Notes under the pieces: generated by a model | Databases searched by the model: none | The model's input: only the letters and a program-made list of their open reading frames with translations | Told to the model about the DNA's origin: nothing | Part shown: positions 43,401 through 55,400 of the stretch, one piece after another | Numbering within the stretch: position 1 is the first letter of the stretch | Layout of the letters: the number at the start of each line of letters is the position of its first letter | Translations under genes and position numbers: made by a program | DNA from: Parachlorella kessleri | Taxonomy: Eukaryota > Chlorophyta > Trebouxiophyceae > Chlorellales > Chlorellaceae | Direction: 5' to 3' | Length of the DNA stretch: 62,043 bases | Assembly (NCBI GenBank): GCA_001598975.1 | Contig: BBXU01002555.1 | Span: 1 to 62,043 of the forward strand

Positions 43401-46400
43401 AGCTCCTGATGCATCGCCGGCAGGTGCGGTTGACTGAGCTTTTAGCTCATCCATTGTGTTGTGTCGCTTGGGAGGCAATTGAGATCGTGTTTGCCCTTAC
43501 TTTTGTCAGCCTGCTTGCAGTTCTGTTAGAAAGGAGGGCTAAAAGGGTGACACAAACGTCGTTCCCGACTATCTGCCCTTGTTGCACCAGGGGGCAGCCT
43601 GGCGAGCATGGGTGGCATTTGTGGAGTTACAGCGACATGAGAAAAAGCAGCTGCGGCAGGTTCTTGGCTACTGGACCCATCGGCAAGCCAAGGCAGCCTT
43701 CTCGGTGTGGCGAGGGTGGCAAAAGCAGCAGGCTGCTCTTCACAAGGCTGGGGACGCGGTCATGCGTCGCTGGTGCCAGCGTTCCCTTGCAGCTGCTTGG
43801 ACAGCTTGGAAACAGTTTCATGGAGAGCAGGAGGCCACGAATGAGCTTCTCAGGTAGAGTTGATGAGCAGTTTGGAAACTTGCTTTGGCATGGGCCGGCT
43901 TAAACTTGGAACACTTTGTATATGAGGTAGGCAGTAGGAACAGTATGTGTGGCTGTCAGCATGGGTAGAGCTATTGTTGGCTGGCGATGCAGGAGCCTTG
44001 CGCTTGCAAGCAGGCGCCAATGCTGACAGAGAGGGATACTCGGGCTGTGGCTGTAGGTCATGCATTATGCGACTGCAGCAAGGAAGCCTGGTAAGGGCGT
44101 TCCAGCAGTGGCGCCAGGCGGCAGCCAGGGCATCTATCTTATCAGGTGTCGCGCAGAAGTGTGTCAGGCGACTGCAGCAACGACTCCTGCTTAGTGCCTG
44201 GAACTCCTGGGCACAGCATGTGACAGAGAGGCGAAGGAAGCGGTAAGCATGGTACAGTACTGTTGCCCACATGCGGAGTGCACAGTCGTGTTGTCTTGCT
44301 TCTCTGCCACTTGCAGACATTTGAGTGCATGTATAATTGGTGTCTTGACAACGATTCTACTGTGTTCGCTGCAGTGAGCTGGGAACTCGAAGCCTTGCCC
44401 ATTTGCTAAACCGCACCCTGGCAGCAGCCTTCCAGTCATGGCTGCAATACAGCACCGCCAGAGCAGCGAAGTGGGCACGGAGGGAGGGCATTCTTCTGCA
44501 TGCTCAGTCCGTGCAGCTGCGTCGCTGCTTGGCTGCCTGGATGGGAGTGGCTGCAGAAGGCTCCAAGGCACGAAGGGTCGTTATGCGACTGCGTCATGGC
44601 GCTTGTGTCAGAGTGCTGCAGCACTGGAGGGTGAGTGGTAGCAAGAAGCCCAGGTGGCTCTGAGGGGGCCTCCTGCCGCCCTGTTGATGACATTGTCACT
44701 CTGCGCTTACCTCATGCAGGTCGGAACGCAGAAGACTTCATATTGCAACAGTCTCAGCTTGCTGACCCCTTCGCTGCTAGTCACTCATCAAGCTCGCCAT
44801 CGCTTAGCTAACTTTACAGCATTGGCTGTGCTGAAGCTGTGTGCATCTGACCATGCTATAGGAGATGACTGCGGCTCGGCAACAGCTCAGGCAGCGGCAT
44901 ACTAGCATACTACAGGCCGCAGCTGCCCGCTTCAGAAGCCTTGCCTTGTCAACTGCTTGGGCTGCATGGGCAGCTGTGGTTGCTGAGGGGCAGAGCGAAG
45001 CTGAGAAGTTGCAGAGGGCAGTGACAGCTTGGAGGGCCAGCAAGGTCCGGACAGCTTTTTTGCGCTGGCGGCTTCACTATCAGGTGAGTGGAGATTACCT
45101 GATTGCAAAATAAAAAGGCAGAGAAAAATCGAAACAATACATCTGGGCTGCTAACCCGGTTGCCTCAGCGCATACTAGGGCACAAAGATGCCGATCTCAA
45201 GAGCAAGGTGGCCCTGCAGCAGGATGGATGTCCCTTGGCAACTGGGCCACGTGATCTCCACATATGCAGGCGATGCTTGCTGAGGCTGCCAAGCTGCAGC
45301 ATGCCGTCAGTCTGTTTGTCAACAGCACACTCGGCCGGGCCTGGCGGGCCTGGGTTGCCTTTGTGGACAAGCGGCATCAGCAGCAGGCTGCCCTGGCTAG
45401 AACTCTCAACTGGTGGCGCTTGCAAGTGCAGGCCAAGGCACTAAGGTGACCACCGAGGAGTTGTTCCAATATAGGGGCCTCATTTAACTACCTATCCTTC
45501 CTAGGTGCTTTTGTTTGTCAGCAGAGGGCAACCAAAAGGATTCTTGCAGCTTCTAGGACCACTATATTTGGTCGCACACCAACCAAGGGTTTGGCTTCCC
45601 ACCTTGACAGGGCATGGAGGGAGCGGCATGCCGCCGCGCAGCTGCAAGCCAACAAGCTAGTACGCGCGCTGCACGCTTGGAAGAATAGCTCCCTGCTGCG
45701 GTGCTGGGCAGGATGGTCAGCATCGGTTCAGAATCGGAGGGCGGCCAAGGCCAGGCTGGCATGCTGCGTAGGTGCGTTGTGTGCTACCCTTGTGAGTGTA
45801 GGACAGAGAACAAGTAATTGGGTTGCATATTAAGGGTCTCGGATAACATTGATGGGTTGAAGGCGCCAAGCTTTCCTTAGCCGGGCTGCCTTTGAATCCA
45901 GCCCCATTGTATGCATTGGCAGAGTAGTAGTACCACTGTCTGCATGGTCCTTCCAGCCAGGCACCTCCAAATGGCAAACATGCGCAAGTGCGGCATATCG
46001 TGCTGGCCTCTGTGCAGGGCACATCCTGCATGTCAGACTTGGCGCTGCTTTCAGAGCCTGGAAAGCTTTTATGAGCATGCAGCAAGACTATAAGAACCGT
46101 GTCATGGTGAGGTCGAATTTCCTTGCACAGAAGATTGATGACCGTGCTGCAGCAGTATTGAAAACTGTCTAGTCTGACGCTATCAAACATGCACACACAC
46201 TGCCCCCGCCCCCCCTTTTGTTTGTAGGCGGCCGCTTGCCATTGGGCCAACATCACCCTTGGGCGTGCACTGGGCACTTGGCGTGCCAATGTTTTGTTGG
46301 CAGGGCAGCTGAAGATACTAGTCAGGCGGTGGCAATCCTCTAGAAAATTCGAAGCCTTCCAAGTCTGGAGGGAATGGAGATGTGACAGGTTGGCAGAGCG

Positions 46401-49400
46401 CTTTGCAGATACCGAAGGATCCAGCAGCCTGGTTCTTTAACTTAGAGCCAAATATGGCATGTCTGGACAAGCGTGACATGCAGCAACAATGAGCCCGCAG
46501 TGAGAAGTGAATTTGTCGAAATCATGTATGCAGGGCAGAGCAGCGTGACAAACTATTAGTGGCGGCCACCAAGCTCTGCAACCGCCTGCTGCTGTCCTCC
46601 TGGAACGCATGGAGGTTGCATGCGTGCAACAAGCAATTGCTGCGGTCCACGCTTCAGCATGCGGTGCAGCAGTGGACCAATGCTCGCCTGCGAGCCGGCT
46701 TTGCAGCCTTCATGAGCAACCACGAACGTGTGGGAAGGGCCAAGGCAGCAGTAGCTCGGTGGCAGCAGGCCGCAATATCCAAAGCCTTTAAGGTTGGTGA
46801 CCATGCGAGCAGAAGTGTTCACAGTACCAACCTATGTTTTTGCTTCTTGCATTTCAGAGTGACCGACCCTTCTACCAGTGAATACCTGGCCAGAGGACCC
46901 CTCTCCGAACTCGTTAAAGCAGCCTCTCTTTGCCACTGAAGGTTTGGCAAGCGGGGGTAGCCCATCAACAAAGTCGTGTTGCCAAGCTGATGGAGGCAGC
47001 CAAACGATGGCATGCGCCTCTTCTGGACGATGTCTTTTCTGCCTGGAGGGAGGCTGTGGCCCGGCACAAAGTGCTGCGGGACAGGTTACAGTTAGCCTTG
47101 GTCCGGTGGCGAAGCGCCACTCTTGCCAGGGCCTGGGAGACATGGAGAGAACAGGTGATTCAACATGCAGGAGTGCTTAGTGTGAATGCAAGCATTTCTG
47201 AAGCTCTCTCGCACGCATGCCTATGATTGGACCAAGCCTCGATTACAATGCCTTTCCAAGGTCAGCAGCTTGTCATGGTGTGACTGGACAGGCAAGCAAA
47301 ACCTCCACAAGGTTCAGCCTGGCCTCACCCCCATTGCACGTGTTCTTTTTTCTGCAGGTGTGGCAGCACATGGCTCTGGTCAGAGCCGTTGGCTTTTTCC
47401 GCAACGGCACCCTGGCCAGAGCGTTCTCCGCTTGGGCTTGTTATTCCGCCTACTCCCATGACACAGCACGAGTGCTGGCCCAGGCCGTAAATAGGTGGAG
47501 CAAGAAGAACCAGGCATCTTGCTTGGCGGCGTGGCGGGCTGCCACGCAACGCAGGGTTTATGGCCGCAAGGTAGGCCTGACACATGGCCTGTATCGGACG
47601 GCTACTTGGCTGCGTGGATTCCGTCAGCAACATGGTAACTACTGTGGGCGTACCCATGTGCATGGAAGCTTTGTCGCACTGGTGCGCTGAATCCGCCAAG
47701 CGAGCAACCCTGCCTGAGTAGCGCCGACGCATGGTGCCAGCCATGTGCCGCAGGTGATCACCTCAGCTCTTGCCAGAATGCAAAACCGCCTCCTTGCTGC
47801 GGCCTTTGGCGCATGGCAGACCTGGGTATCTGAACACCAGCGCCAAAAAGAACAGCTGACCACAGCCTGCCTACACTGGCATAGCGCCGCCCTCGCTGCA
47901 GCCTTTAGCACCTGGCGGGAAATAAGTGAGCAGCAGAAGCTGCGCCGGGAGCAGCTGGGACTTGCACTGCAGCGCTGGAAAGGGAATATGCTCCGGGCAG
48001 CATTGGCTGGGTGGATGGAGAAATGCCACTCCCTGCGGGATAAGCGGACCAAAGTCCAGGCAGCTGTGAAGATGTGGCAACTAGCAACGCTCCGGGCCGC
48101 CATGGAAGGCTGGAAAATTCATGTGGCCTTCATGCTGAAGGCCAAGCAGGTGAGGGCTGGCATGTAACTTCTGCAATGCTCGTTGCAAAAGCACGGAAAT
48201 GCGAGGAAGTGGTGTTTTGCAGGGCATAGGAGTGAAGAAGCATGCATCCGCTTGCTGTATCATGCCACCCCAGCAGCTGGCTTTCGGTATTTTGTGCTGT
48301 TACCAACTCCTTCATGGCAAAGCATTGGAGCATGGCTTCTGACCCTGGCACGCGCACATGGCCGTACAGGTGGTACTCCATTTCACACACCAAGCACTCG
48401 CTCGGGCGTTTTTGAGTTGGCGTAGCGCAGCAGAATCTCGCCGCCAGCTAGCCGCCATCCTAGAGACAGCCTTGCAGAAGTGGCATGTTTGTACCCTGCG
48501 GGCAGCATTTGCAGCGTGGCAGGAGTTCCATATTGAAGCTTGTGCAAGGAAGGAGAGGCTGCAGCTGTGTGCCAAGTCAGACTTGGTAATCGGTTTGCTT
48601 GCATTCAGCGACTTGAGGATACCAACTCAACTGGCCCCCTGCCACCGCATGACGCTGCTGTTACACAGTTCCATGGCATGCGCACCCCAGTTCGCAGCAT
48701 CTCCGGCTCGTCCTGGTAGGCTATTGTGACTGGAGCATGCAGGCCAGTCGCAACCTAGGGTTTACGTATGTTGGAATGGAGGGTGAAGAGGACACTTTGG
48801 ATTTCAAACTGCTGTCACAGCGTCACCATATCTACTTACATGCTGCAGGCGGCCGTGCAAAGATGGTCGCTGGCTGCCCAGTCAAATGCTTTCTGGTCAT
48901 GGCGGCAATGCGCGGAGGAGCGACGCAGCAACCGCCAGAAGATGCGCTCCATCCTCAACAAGATTACGGACAGCCACCTCCTGGCCGCCTTGCACACACT
49001 TAGGTACGGAGGAAAGACTTGGTGCTGCTGCCAGCTGGATGCAGCAATGGTGAGGCCTGGTGTACTGCCATTGTTGTATCAGGAATGAAGGCATTGTTTG
49101 CTGAAATGACAAACCGGTGGACTGCTTGTTGTGCAGGGAATACGCGGGCATGCAAAAGCGTAAGAGAGCAGCTTTGCAGCATTGGACCAACCTTGCCCTC
49201 ATCCGGTGCTGGGCTGCTTGGAGGGAGTACGTGGTACAGAGCCAACGTCACCAGCAAGTCATGCAGGTCGCTGACTTCCTCAGCCTGCATATGATCGTCC
49301 TGCTAATTCTTTGTGAGGCATGGACTCCCTTAGGCAGTTTCCAAGCTCATATCACAGCCACATGCAGTCAGTGCATGCATTTCGGTTGCCTCTTTGCCTG

Positions 49401-52400
49401 ACCGCCCAATCTACTGGGGCACTGACTGCTATTTGTCCCCATTTCTGGTTCTCCTCTCACCAAAGCAAATGTTTGCATGCTGCAGGTGGCTCTTGCACAC
49501 TGGTCGCATGTCACACTGGTGGTTGCTTTCTGTGCCTGGAAGGAAGGTGCTCAAGACCAAGCTTACCGAGGCCAACAGCTGCAACGTGCAGTAGCCTGCT
49601 TCCGTGCTGCGCGGCTGTGCTCTGCATGGAATGCCTGGAGGGGATTTGCAACCGAGCAGGCTGGGCTAAAAGCCCGGGCAGCGGCCGTGATACACAGGAT
49701 GCTGCACCGACAGCTGCTGGCCAGCTGGAATGCATGGCGACAATATCTAGTCCACAGGTGGGCGGGTAAAGAAGATGCTAGTTCGCATTTGCCTTACGCC
49801 GGTGAAACCCAGGGAGAAGGTCTGGGCCTTGGAGGCTACTGCCTCCAGCTGCAATTGCAACATCAAATCCAGTGAGGCTGCACCGTTCAGGCATTTTTGG
49901 CACAGGCATCAAGCCGGTGTTCACTGCAGGCGCAAGGTGCATTTAGCTAGTTATCACCGGGAGGCCCAGCTTCTGAGAGCTGGCTTTGCTGCCTTCAAGC
50001 GCCCCCTGCACCGGAAGGCGGCCTTGGAGGTGGCAGTGCTGCGCATGCTGCACCGCCAGCTGGCAGGCGCCTGGGCTGCTTGGAAAGAGTTAGCTGACCA
50101 GAGCAGAGAGCGTCAAGCCTTGGCGGCTGAGGCAGGTGAGTGAGGGTGCTCTCAGGGGGCTAATATGTGCTGTGAAACAGGTAATGTCTATTGGGGTGTT
50201 GCTGCTACCTGATGCGGTAAACTATTTTTTGGGTTTTTTTTTTTCGTACCAAAGAATCTTGGCCTGCTAGTGACTTCAAGTATCTGGTACAACGTGTCCT
50301 AAACTTAATTGAGGCTACCAGAGTACGGCTATAATGGCACATATCGGGCCCTGCATCCCATTGCAGGAGCTAAGGCTGTTTCACGCATTAGGCATCACAC
50401 TTTATGGTCAGCCTGGGGCGCGTGGCAGGCCAACATCAAGCTCATACGAACCATGCGGTATTTGCTGGGCCGCATACAGCTGCGCCACGTGCTAGCAGCC
50501 TTTAACTCCTGGAGGCAGTGGGTGCAGCGAGCGCAGCAGGCGAAGGCCCTGCTGCACAAGGTGCTGGCCAAAGCTGTGGCCTTCTACTTCGCCAAATGGA
50601 GGGAGGCCTCTGAGGTAAAGAACTGGGAGGAGTACTGAATGAAATACTGCCGGAGTAGCGGTTCTAGAGCTGCAGATGCTTCCGCCCTCCTTTCAACTGG
50701 TGCACGGCACTACAATTTGTATTCCTCAACTTGCAGGCAGCAGCCGAAGAGCGGCTAGCAACCATCCAGCTGGACACTGCCGCCCAGTGTGGCCTGACGC
50801 CTTCAAAACGGGCAATCTTCGCCATGAGAGGACAGACGGAATTGTCCCTATTGGCAGGGGCGTTTGCTGGTTGGAGGCGGGCAGTTTGGGACCGTCATCA
50901 GGCACATGACAAGCTCATGATGGCCTACAAACACCTCTACTACGCTCTCGCTCGGAGGTGCTTTGCTGTGTTGAGGTGAGGACCAACTTCAATAGGTTGG
51001 CGCACTGTGTCAACAAGTTATGGCTACGGACTAGCACAGTGGTAAGGGTGTGCGATAGCTTTGTTGTGAACTGCACTCAACAGCTCGAATAGCATTGCTC
51101 AGATGCTAGGTGCGTGGCACCTATCGCCTCCGTGCGTACCTGGCATGCGTTGATGCAGGGCACATGCTTTGCAGCGGCACCGCCTGCGGTTTGCAGTGAG
51201 TTTCTGGGGTCAGGCGGCGCTGCATAGGGCATGGAAGGCATGGCGGCAATTTGCCAGCACGAAGGTGGAGTTAGCGTTGAAGGCCAAGGAGGCTTTGGCA
51301 TATTGGACCGGCAACACCTTGAAAGTGGCCTTCCTGCGGTGGAAGGAGGTGAGGGTGTGAGCCTGCAACGCATCGACAACACTTATAAATCATGGCGGTC
51401 GTGGGTCTGACCCCCATGACAGCAGGACTTGTCCTTATCCTATCGCTTAAAGGCCATAGGAAGCCATACAAAAGGAGGATGGGCACTTCATGACCTGCCC
51501 CTTCTTCTTGTCTTACTGCCCTTGCAGTTCACCTTGAACAAGATGACAGAGGCCGCCCTTGCTGACCAAGCCAGGCAGCACTATCTCACCATGCTGCAGC
51601 GGAAAGCACTGCTGGCTTTGGCTGACTACTGGCTGTGGCGACAGGAAAAAGCCCTGAAACTCTATCGCACCCAGGGACACATGAATGGCTACAAACTCTT
51701 GGCTGCATTGTATGCCTGGCGGCAGGTGGGTTGCTCACCCACACACAGCTGCAAGCAGGTGTGCAGCCTCAGTACTCGGCTGTCTGTAATTGAACTTGAG
51801 AGGCGTTGCAAGGGAGCTTCTTTGTGTTTCTCTTAATAGGTGTTCAGTCTGGTCTTCCGCTGCAGAGCACCGCGAAGGCACGTGCTGCACGTGCTGCGGT
51901 CCTGTTGTGCCACACCCAGCTAGGCGGCAGCCTTCTGCTGCGCCGGTTCCGTTCTTGGCATGCCATTGCCACACGCCAGGTACAAGGCTGGGTTTAGCTC
52001 CTATTGTTCTACTAGATGTGAGAAGCTGCTGACAGTCCCACTGTGCAAGGAACCCTGCCTCTTTTACCTTGTGACCAGTGGGAATCCTAACGGAGCTGTC
52101 ATATTCCGCATGCAGGCATACCTGCGGCGAGTTTTGAAGCACATTTGGTTCAGCAAGCAGTCACAGGCCTTCGCGGCATGGAAGGAGATGGCAGCCTCCT
52201 GCAAGCGTCTTCGCCGGCTAGGCTCACTTGCCGTGCAAACCTATGCAAGTCGCAGTGCAGCCCAGGTAGGGACATTTTCTTCTTCTTGGGGATGATCATT
52301 TTCTTCTTCTTGTGCTGCACAAGTGCATAGTGCAGGTATTGTAGTAAGATGTTATGCAGTTACACTGCTACAAATTTATCTGTTGCTCATAGCAGCTTGG

Positions 52401-55400
52401 GACACGATGGGTACACAAGCAGGAACCAATGCGAGCCTCTGTCATACTGCAGGTCTTTGCCGCCTGGAGATCTATCGCACATTGGTCAGCAAGAAAACAC
52501 CATGCATTGACTGTGGCAGCCGCCCGCCTGCAAAACAGCCTTCTCTGCAAAGCCTTCACCACTTGGAGGGCAGCGGCACAGGTCCTCATTCTGCTCAAGG
52601 CCAGGCTGAGTGCCACGGTCCATTGTTGGCTCCAGCGGCGATTGCATGCGGCCTTCTGGCGGTGGCGCGAGGCGGCACGAAACCGTGCAAATATGAGAGG
52701 CCGCACGCAGGTTCGTTGGTATGTCCTATATTGTTTCCTTGGCATTCGATGCTTGTCCCCCAAAGCATAAAAATTGCTCTTCAAGCAATAGTTTAGCTTG
52801 TGCAAACCAGCGCTTACAAATAAGTGGTACTCACGAGTGGGACAGTACCATTGAGCAATGACCACTGCAGGCAGTCCTGCTGAGGATGCGGCACATCAAG
52901 ATCGCTGCAGCCTTTGCCGCTTGGGTGGAGCATCGCACAAGCTGCCAGCACAAGCAAGGGCTAATACGCAAGGCTGCTAGCTTCTTCACGGGCTCAGCCC
53001 TCAGTAGAGCCTTTGCTACCTGGAGAGAGGCTGCTGCAGAGCTGCGCTTGCATGGGAAAGCAGTTAGGCATGGGGACAGAGTGACTCTACTGAAGGTGGG
53101 CGTTGCAAGAAGAGAGCCGTTGCAAAGATCCTCATCCTTTCCCTTCGGCAGGGCTCAGGCGCACATAGCTTGATACAAACACCCTGCTTACAAACTCGAC
53201 ATGCGCATCTACAGAATTTCTATATAGCCTTGCAGGCACACTGCGTATATCATATATGTTTTCCCTTAACCCAGAGTGCCGCCTGACTTGTACCCTGCCA
53301 CTTGTTGCAGGCGTATGTCTCCTGGCAAGCTGTGGCACATCGCAAGCAGCAATTGCAAGTTAAGGGTAGCATGGTAACTAAACAGTGGCTCAACCGTCAT
53401 TTAGCAACCGCCTTCCACGGCTGGGTAGCCTCTGTGGAGCACCGGGTGCAGCTAAGGTGCAAAGCAGCGATGGTTGTGACAGCCCTGAGGTCCCGCCTGA
53501 TGCGCAGTGCCTTCAACACCTGGGCTGCATACGCTCACTATAAGAGCGAGCTTGCAGGAAAGGTGAGTGGTAGCATCAGCCTGAGTGGGATTTTGATAGC
53601 ATCAGCACGTGGCCCTTGGATTATGTGCTGAATTCCATAGCCTGCTTTGCTGCTGTCACCACGTGAATATGTGTTCACTTCTTCAGGTACAAGTGACCTT
53701 AGCTATCAAGCTCCAAGGCTGTCTGCGGAGCTGCTTCAGCAAGTGGAGGGAAGTGGTGCAGGCGGAGCTGCAGAAAGCTGAGAAACTAAGATGTGCCATC
53801 CAGAGGCAAGTACAGGTCCTTGACCTTGAGCCTACTGAAGTGTAGACAGGAGGTTCCAGTCGGGCTCCCCAACCCGAATGCCGTGCCATAAACTTTGCGC
53901 CTTGTTGTGTACAGGGTACAAAACTTGCTGCTGGGCAAGGCCTTTGCCACCTGGCAAGCCTGGACCGCCAGGAAAAGGCTGGCCCAGCGGGTTGGTTTGG
54001 CCTTCCAGCAGCGACTGCTGCACCAGGCCTGGCAGACCTGGGTACAGAGTGTGGAAGACGTCAAGCTGGAGGGTGCAGCTTCACGCCACAGCAAAGCCAT
54101 GCTGCTCAGGTAAGAGCCATACGCCGAATCTCGTAGAGACAAGGAAGGCGCCATGCAGAGCCTTCCTGCTCACGGCTGGTGACTGCCGGAAACTTAACAT
54201 CTCCGTCCTTGGGGGTTGGAATTGCAATGCATAGCCGCCAAAGTGCAGTCATAGATTATACCTCCCTGGGAACCAGCAGTGACAACCGCTGGGCTTGAAT
54301 GACCTGCACATATCATTGCAGGGCATTCCACAAGTGGCAGGCTTACTCTGTGCTGGTCCAAGTAAAGCGGGAGAAGCATCACAAGGCTGCCGTATTGTGT
54401 TTTGGCAGCATGCAGCTCAAAGTCTGGAGGGCCTGGAAAGCGCACGTGGCTTGGCGCCATACGAAGGCCACTGCCACCAGGCTTGCCAAGGCAAGCGGTT
54501 GACAATGCCGTGTTGGCTGCGTTGCCGCCCAAGAAGTGAACAAGGCACAGATAAGACCCACATTTACCCTAGTACAGGATGTGAGTCAGGTTGTGTTATG
54601 CTGGCTGCATGATCGCATGTCTGCAGGATCAGCTGGTTCTGCGAACGTGGGGCGGCTGGCAGGCAGTGGCTGCCCAGAAGGCACGCCTCCGTCGGTGTGA
54701 AGCCCAGCTGGCCAATGCAGTTCAGCGGCGGGTCCTTGCACGCCTGCTGCTTAGATGGCGGCGCACTGCCCAGGGCTGCCGCTTTCTGCGCCACTGCTAT
54801 CTGCGACGGGGGCTGCAGGGCTGGAGAGAGTCTGTCACTCATAACCTGGTAGGTTCCTGGCAGGTTTGTTAGCTGGCACTCATGTTCTTTCCCAAGGTAC
54901 CAGGGGTGGCCAGGCTGTGTTGCTAAACCATAGCTAGTGGCACGGCCCCTGCATGAACGTATCTTTGGGCTTAAATCGATGTCACTCTGATGCCATGCCG
55001 CAGGAGAAGAAGCGCGAACTTCGAGGGGTGATGCATGTGCTGCTTCACAGTTGCACGGCCAGGTGCTTCGTGGCCTGGAGGGAGCTAGCCCAGGTCGGTC
55101 GGGCTGAGAGCCTAGCGGAGCCTGGTTGTGTTTGCATGTCAAAAATACACCAGCAATGTCAATGTGCATTTGACCCCTTTCACTGCAGGAACACATGCTG
55201 GCTAACTTCCAGCTCCTGTGGCTCATATTTTCTCCCAATTGGAGTCTTATCGCTGCATTGGGTTACGTGCGTCGTCCCCTCGCACGTTGCCTCCATATCA
55301 AAGTCATGACATGTGCCTTTTTTTGCAGATCATGGGGATTAAGCGCGCAGCCTTTTGCCGCAAGCAGGCAGGGATCAAGAGGGCCCTTGAGATTGGGGAT

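Noticed and set aside
44000..44056. Exon 14 of the Sfi1-like gene starting at GCAG|GAGCC (about 43992)
   Set aside because: In the required phase this reading meets TGA almost immediately; the later CTGTAG acceptor (44057) stays open and gives the W-repeat.
55189..55272. Possible additional exon between Sfi1-like exons 43 and 44 (after CACTGCAG)
   Set aside because: It opens in phase 0 but has no W-repeat and no convincing donor before the frame loses resemblance to the protein.
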